This document shows, one piece after another, positions 60,424 to 64,000 of a stretch of DNA of 64,000 nucleotides. Below the pieces are notes generated by a model that did not search any database, was not told the origin of the DNA, and saw only the letters and a program-made list of their open reading frames with translations. Position 1 is the stretch's first letter. The number at the start of each line of letters is the position of its first letter. Location: assembly GCF_028622115.1 (NCBI RefSeq), contig NZ_CP097263.1, positions 3,162,001-3,226,000 of the forward strand, read 5' to 3'. The position numbers were made by a program, and so were the translations under genes. The DNA comes from Kutzneria chonburiensis. Its GTDB lineage: Bacteria; Actinomycetota; Actinomycetes; Mycobacteriales; Pseudonocardiaceae.

Positions 60424-63400
60424 CACGGCCACGGCCGGTGTGTACCAGACCCGGCCGTGGCTGACCACCCGTACCAAGGCCCACCAGTGCGAACCGATGC
60501 GGGCCGTGCTCGAGGCCGTTGCCTGGAAGGAGATCGACGCGGTGCCGCCGGCCGCGATCGTCAACGGCTGGGTCCTGGGCTCGATCCGCACGTCGTCGGA
60601 CCAGGTGCCGTACGGGCTGATCAGCGTGGCCTCGGCCCGGATCTCGCTCTGGGCCTGGTTTTCCACCAGCACCGGCAGTTCGACGGTCTGTCCGGGGGCC
60701 AGCTCCAGCACGTCCGCGCCCAGCCGCACGGTGACGAAGTCGACCAGCAGTTCACCAACGACGACCTCACACGTGTCCTCGAGAACCTGCCCCAGGTCGT
60801 CCCGGATCCGAGCCGCGAGCAGGCGGCGACCGGGCGCGGTGGCGCGCACGGCCACCGTGAACTCGGCGAATTCGTCGGGTTTGAGGTCATAGTCCAGCCG
60901 AGCCGGCGGTTCGGCGACGAGCCCATCCGGTATCACGAGTTCGACGACGCCGGACGCGGGACGGCCGCTACAGCTGACCGTCACCCGCACCTCGGCTGTG
61001 CCGCCGGGATCCAGGTGCAGCCGCGGGTCGATGTGCACGCTGGTCGGGAGGTTGCCGAGCGGCGCAGGCCCGGCGTTGTGCCGCCAGTAGCGGGTGAACA
61101 CCGGCTGCACGGGCTCCTGCGTACGGGCCAACTCCACCTCCGAGCCGGTCCGCTGGGAGGAAGGAGTGAGCCGCAGCGTCGCGACGTCGGCAGCGGTCAG
61201 TTCCACCTGGACTAATCCACTATGGACGGTCAATGGTCCGGTGTTTCGCTCCTCCAGGACATCTGTGCGACAAGCCGCCGACACGCCGCCGTGCAGACCG
61301 ACGGTGGCCGTCACCGGCGTGCCGGTTGACTCGTACACCCGCACTGTGACGCCGTCTTCCGGGGCGGGCTTCGCTGCGGTGAGCAGCACCTCGGGCGGGG
61401 ACACCGTGATGAGACTGAGCTCCGCCGGCAGGTCGCCCGGCGCACTGGGCACCGGCCGGGCGTGCACGGGGTGGTTGACGTCCTGACCGGCGCGGGTGAA
61501 GCCGGCTCGCCGCCAGTCGCCGGCACCGGACACCAGGCTCAGGTCAAAGGTGTGCGACCAGTGCTGCCAGGCGAAACTGGAGCCGTCCGGGGCGGTGCGC
61601 CGTTCGCCGTCGATCCACACTCCGCACGGCCAGCCGCTGCACGAACGCATCAGCGAGACGTGCAGCGTGCCGTCGGGAGCGACGACAAACCCTGGCGTGC
61701 CACGGTTCACCACTGCCACCGAATGATTCACCGCCGGATCGGGCGTTGCCGCGAGCCCGCCCGGCACCTCCACGCACGCGTCGTCGAGGTCGCCGAGCAG
61801 CGCCTCGAGGTCGGTGACGATCAACACCGGCAGGTCGCGGGGGCCACGGAGATCGGCGTCGGGTTTCCAGACCTCGCTCCGGGGCCTCAGCGGCGGCACG
61901 AAAACGCGACCGTGCTGGTCCAGCGCCTGCCGGTACGGATCGCCGGCGCTGTCCAGAACCTCGTCCGCGAAAGCATTGCCGCCCACCACGATCCGCACAT
62001 CGGGCAGGTTCGAGTCGACGTCCAGCGAGCCGTACCGCGGCCCCGCCGGCAGCGTGCGGGTCGCGGTCACTCCCTTGGCCACCAACGCCGCGAGCAGCTC
62101 GCGCACCAGCCGCTCGCCCTCGGCGGCCACCACCTCGGCCACTCCGATGCAATGGTCCTGGCGGTCCTGGAGCCGCAGCCGAACCGGGCTCGACAACCCG
62201 GCCCAGGTGTGCGCAGGGCTGTCGAGCGTCCAGAGATGCTCGGCGGCGTCAACGTCAGGAAAACCGAAGGACCGGCCCACGGCGGCGAACCCGACCTCGG
62301 CGACGGGCAGGGTGCCGGGCAGATCGAAGGCAAACCTGGCCCGCAGCAGGTGATCCTGCCCGATGGAGCCGTCCACGATGGTCCGTATGTCTACTCTGGA
62401 CAGTCCGCGCCAGAGCACAGTGTGTTGGGTGATCCGCAGCCCGCCGAGCGTCAGGATGCTGACAAGCCGTTCGCCCAGCGGACTTGTCTCCACGCGAACC
62501 TCGGCCGAAGTCTCGCCGCTGCCCCGACCAGGGCCGGCCGGCAGCAGGTGCCATGGCCCCTCTTCCCACACCGGGTGCTGTGTGTGTTCGGCCTGGAGCA
62601 CCAGTTCCGCGGCCAGACCACCGTCTCGCACGAGCTCGCGGTCGCTGCGCCGATCACGTACGCGAGACAGGGCACCGCCCCGGGCCGGATCGGCCTCGAC
62701 CAGGAAGGCGTCGTTCTCGATCGGCCGACACGCTTCGGCAGTCCAGGTGGGCGGCACGGTTGAGGCGTCCACGGCCCGGTACACGCGGTATCCGCACGCC
62801 GGCAGTTGCTCGGCGAGGAAGGACACCGTGACCTCGGCCAGCGTCCCATCCGGCCGACGCACCACGCCGTCAGTCACGGCGGGCACAGTTTTCCCTTTCG
62901 GGTCAACGATTTCGACACCGTCAGGCAGATCACGCAAGGTCACCGTGACGATGGCGTTCCGGGCGAAGGACAGGGTGTTCACCGCCAGCACAGCCACCCC
63001 CGGCCCGGACGTGTCCACCCGCGACGCCAAGTAGTCGAGACCACCGGCCAAAGCCTCGCGACCCAGCTCGTCGGCCTCCCGCCAGCCCGTGAGCAGATCG
63101 AGGTAGACCTGATCCGACTCGGTGCCGGTGATCGCGTCGTGGTGCGCGCCGTACACCAGCTGCCGCCAGGCCTTGTCCAACGCCTCGACGGGATGACGGG
63201 CTCCGAGCAGCCAGGCGAACGTGGCCACCCGCTCACCGTCCAGAACGGACACCTCAGCGGCCCGCTGCGCCTGCTTGGTGTCGATGTAGGAGACGTCCTT
63301 GCCGGTGTAGACCGGATTCATGTCCCGGGTCTGCGGCGAGAACACGATCGACCGCGCAACGGCATCGGCCCGCACGGCGGCGAAGAACTCGCGCGGCAGG

Positions 63401-64000
63401 CCGACCACGAACCGAGGCCACACATAGCGGGCGTTCCACTCCCGGTGGATCTGCGTGCAGAACCGGGACGGCACGTTGTGGTCGTGGCCGACCGGCAGCA
63501 GCACGTTGCGGGTCGCCGCCACCTTCCGCAGCAAGCTGAACTGCCGGTACGCCTCGGCCATCGCTTCGTCCACACTGGACTTCCGCTCGATGTCCCAGCC
63601 GGCCACGTAGTGATCGGCCAGGTAGGCGGTGAGCAGGCCCCGCCCGCTCGGCGCGATCCACTCGAACTCCGACGGGAACTGCATCCGCGTGATGTCGCCG
63701 GTGTGCCGCTTCGCGCCGACATGGTGCCACGGGCCGCGCGCCCACACGCTCGAGTCCAGGCCGGCGTCGGCCATCAGGCCCGGATACGCCGGATCGTGCC
63801 CGAACACGTCCAGCATCCACGCCGAACGGGGATCGCCGCCGAGCACGTCACGCTGGTAGCCGACGCCGAGCACGGCGTTGCGGATGGTCGACTCCGGGTG
63901 GGTCAGGTTGGTGTTGGCCTCGTTGTAGTTGCCGCCGACCAGCTCGATCCGCCCGTCCCGGATGAACCGGCGCAGATCGCCGCGGTCGGCCGGGAACGCG
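60412..64000 (-). CDS. GH38 alpha-mannosidase, 5' end outside the window
   Basis: The reading frame stays open to the right edge, giving about 1195 residues without the N-terminus. GH38 marks are GGNYNEANTN near the edge, WMLDVFGHDPAYPG with the nucleophile Asp, and HHDAITGTESDQVY. Long C-terminal beta domains follow. The last 300 residues include Ig-like or NPCBM-like beta sheets (GGTAEVRVTVS, GQTVELPVLVEN), longer than in a minimal GH38. Together with GH92 and GH29 it fits stepwise trimming of mannose-rich glycans. Whether it is secreted cannot be judged without the start. Confidence 0.9.
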   Translation of the reverse strand, partial: AFPADRGDLRRFIRDGRIELVGGNYNEANTNLTHPESTIRNAVLGVGYQRDVLGGDPRSAWMLDVFGHDPAYPGLMADAGLDSSVWARGPWHHVGAKRHTGDITRMQFPSEFEWIAPSGRGLLTAYLADHYVAGWDIERKSSVDEAMAEAYRQFSLLRKVAATRNVLLPVGHDHNVPSRFCTQIHREWNARYVWPRFVVGLPREFFAAVRADAVARSIVFSPQTRDMNPVYTGKDVSYIDTKQAQRAAEVSVLDGERVATFAWLLGARHPVEALDKAWRQLVYGAHHDAITGTESDQVYLDLLTGWREADELGREALAGGLDYLASRVDTSGPGVAVLAVNTLSFARNAIVTVTLRDLPDGVEIVDPKGKTVPAVTDGVVRRPDGTLAEVTVSFLAEQLPACGYRVYRAVDASTVPPTWTAEACRPIENDAFLVEADPARGGALSRVRDRRSDRELVRDGGLAAELVLQAEHTQHPVWEEGPWHLLPAGPGRGSGETSAEVRVETSPLGERLVSILTLGGLRITQHTVLWRGLSRVDIRTIVDGSIGQDHLLRARFAFDLPGTLPVAEVGFAAVGRSFGFPDVDAAEHLWTLDSPAHTWAGLSSPVRLRLQDRQDHCIGVAEVVAAEGERLVRELLAALVAKGVTATRTLPAGPRYGSLDVDSNLPDVRIVVGGNAFADEVLDSAGDPYRQALDQHGRVFVPPLRPRSEVWKPDADLRGPRDLPVLIVTDLEALLGDLDDACVEVPGGLAATPDPAVNHSVAVVNRGTPGFVVAPDGTLHVSLMRSCSGWPCGVWIDGERRTAPDGSSFAWQHWSHTFDLSLVSGAGDWRRAGFTRAGQDVNHPVHARPVPSAPGDLPAELSLITVSPPEVLLTAAKPAPEDGVTVRVYESTGTPVTATVGLHGGVSAACRTDVLEERNTGPLTVHSGLVQVELTAADVATLRLTPSSQRTGSEVELARTQEPVQPVFTRYWRHNAGPAPLGNLPTSVHIDPRLHLDPGGTAEVRVTVSCSGRPASGVVELVIPDGLVAEPPARLDYDLKPDEFAEFTVAVRATAPGRRLLAARIRDDLGQVLEDTCEVVVGELLVDFVTVRLGADVLELAPGQTVELPVLVENQAQSEIRAEATLISPYGTWSDDVRIEPRTQPLTIAAGGTASISFQATASSTARIGSHWWALVRVVSHGRVWYTPAVAVSVR

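Overview
The window is high-GC actinomycete DNA: G/C-rich third codon positions, GTG/TTG starts, ATGA-type gene overlaps, type I modular PKS genes, and CUT1 sugar transporters without their own ATPase. The genus cannot be fixed from sequence alone; a Pseudonocardiales-like or Streptomyces-like host is my inference. There are no rRNA or tRNA genes, CRISPR arrays or insertion sequences that I can see.

Region 1 (1 to about 32000) is one side of a polyketide cluster. PKS1 (loading AT-ACP plus KS-AT-DH-KR-ACP) hands over to PKS2 (KS-AT-DH-KR-ACP, KS-AT-KR-ACP). Downstream lies a translationally coupled operon: an EPSP-synthase-like/CoA-ligase fusion, an acyl-CoA dehydrogenase, a ChcA-like reductase and a dienoyl-CoA-reductase-like flavoprotein. 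This is the gene set known for making cyclohexanecarboxyl-CoA (CHC-CoA) starters from shikimate. The three extensions predict a CHC starter, a diene (cis,cis by the KR motifs) and a hydroxyl, which resembles the starter end of phoslactomycin-type molecules. No thioesterase is present, so the line probably continues left of the window, beyond a LuxR-type regulator cut by the edge. Tailoring genes (HisC-like aminotransferase, NmrA-like protein, P450, alpha/beta hydrolase) and an MFS exporter lie to the right. Four start regions in the cluster carry the same tandem TAGGGG box with 10-bp spacing, a likely regulon signature.

Region 2 (about 29600 to 35400) holds an NB-ARC/TPR protein flanked by GTGATCAC repeats, a DUF4342-like protein, a polytopic GT-C-like membrane protein and a HEAT-repeat protein.

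Region 3 (35450 to 42730) is a fructan-use operon: LacI repressor, solute-binding protein, two permeases, a cytoplasmic GH32-like enzyme (frameshifted) and a secreted levanase-type GH32.

Region 4 (42760 to 46130) is the least familiar part. An XRE-type HTH/NB-ARC/TPR regulator is flanked by two identical, inverted 21-bp elements. One faces a mini-operon of a 30-residue membrane peptide and a DUF5317-like protein. The other faces a small gene for a secreted peptide precursor just downstream of the regulator. The layout resembles a peptide/TPR-receptor signalling cassette.

Region 5 (46130 to 64000) is a complex-glycan locus: GH36 alpha-galactosidase, CUT1 transporter, LacI repressor and a CBM-bearing glycosidase on the minus strand; GH29 fucosidase and GH92 mannosidase on the plus strand; and a GH38 mannosidase cut by the right edge. 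LacI-type palindromes sit between the divergent GH36 and GH29 genes.

Three genes are each broken by exactly one missing base in a short homopolymer (near 1765, 37776 and 46003). This looks more like consensus error than true decay.
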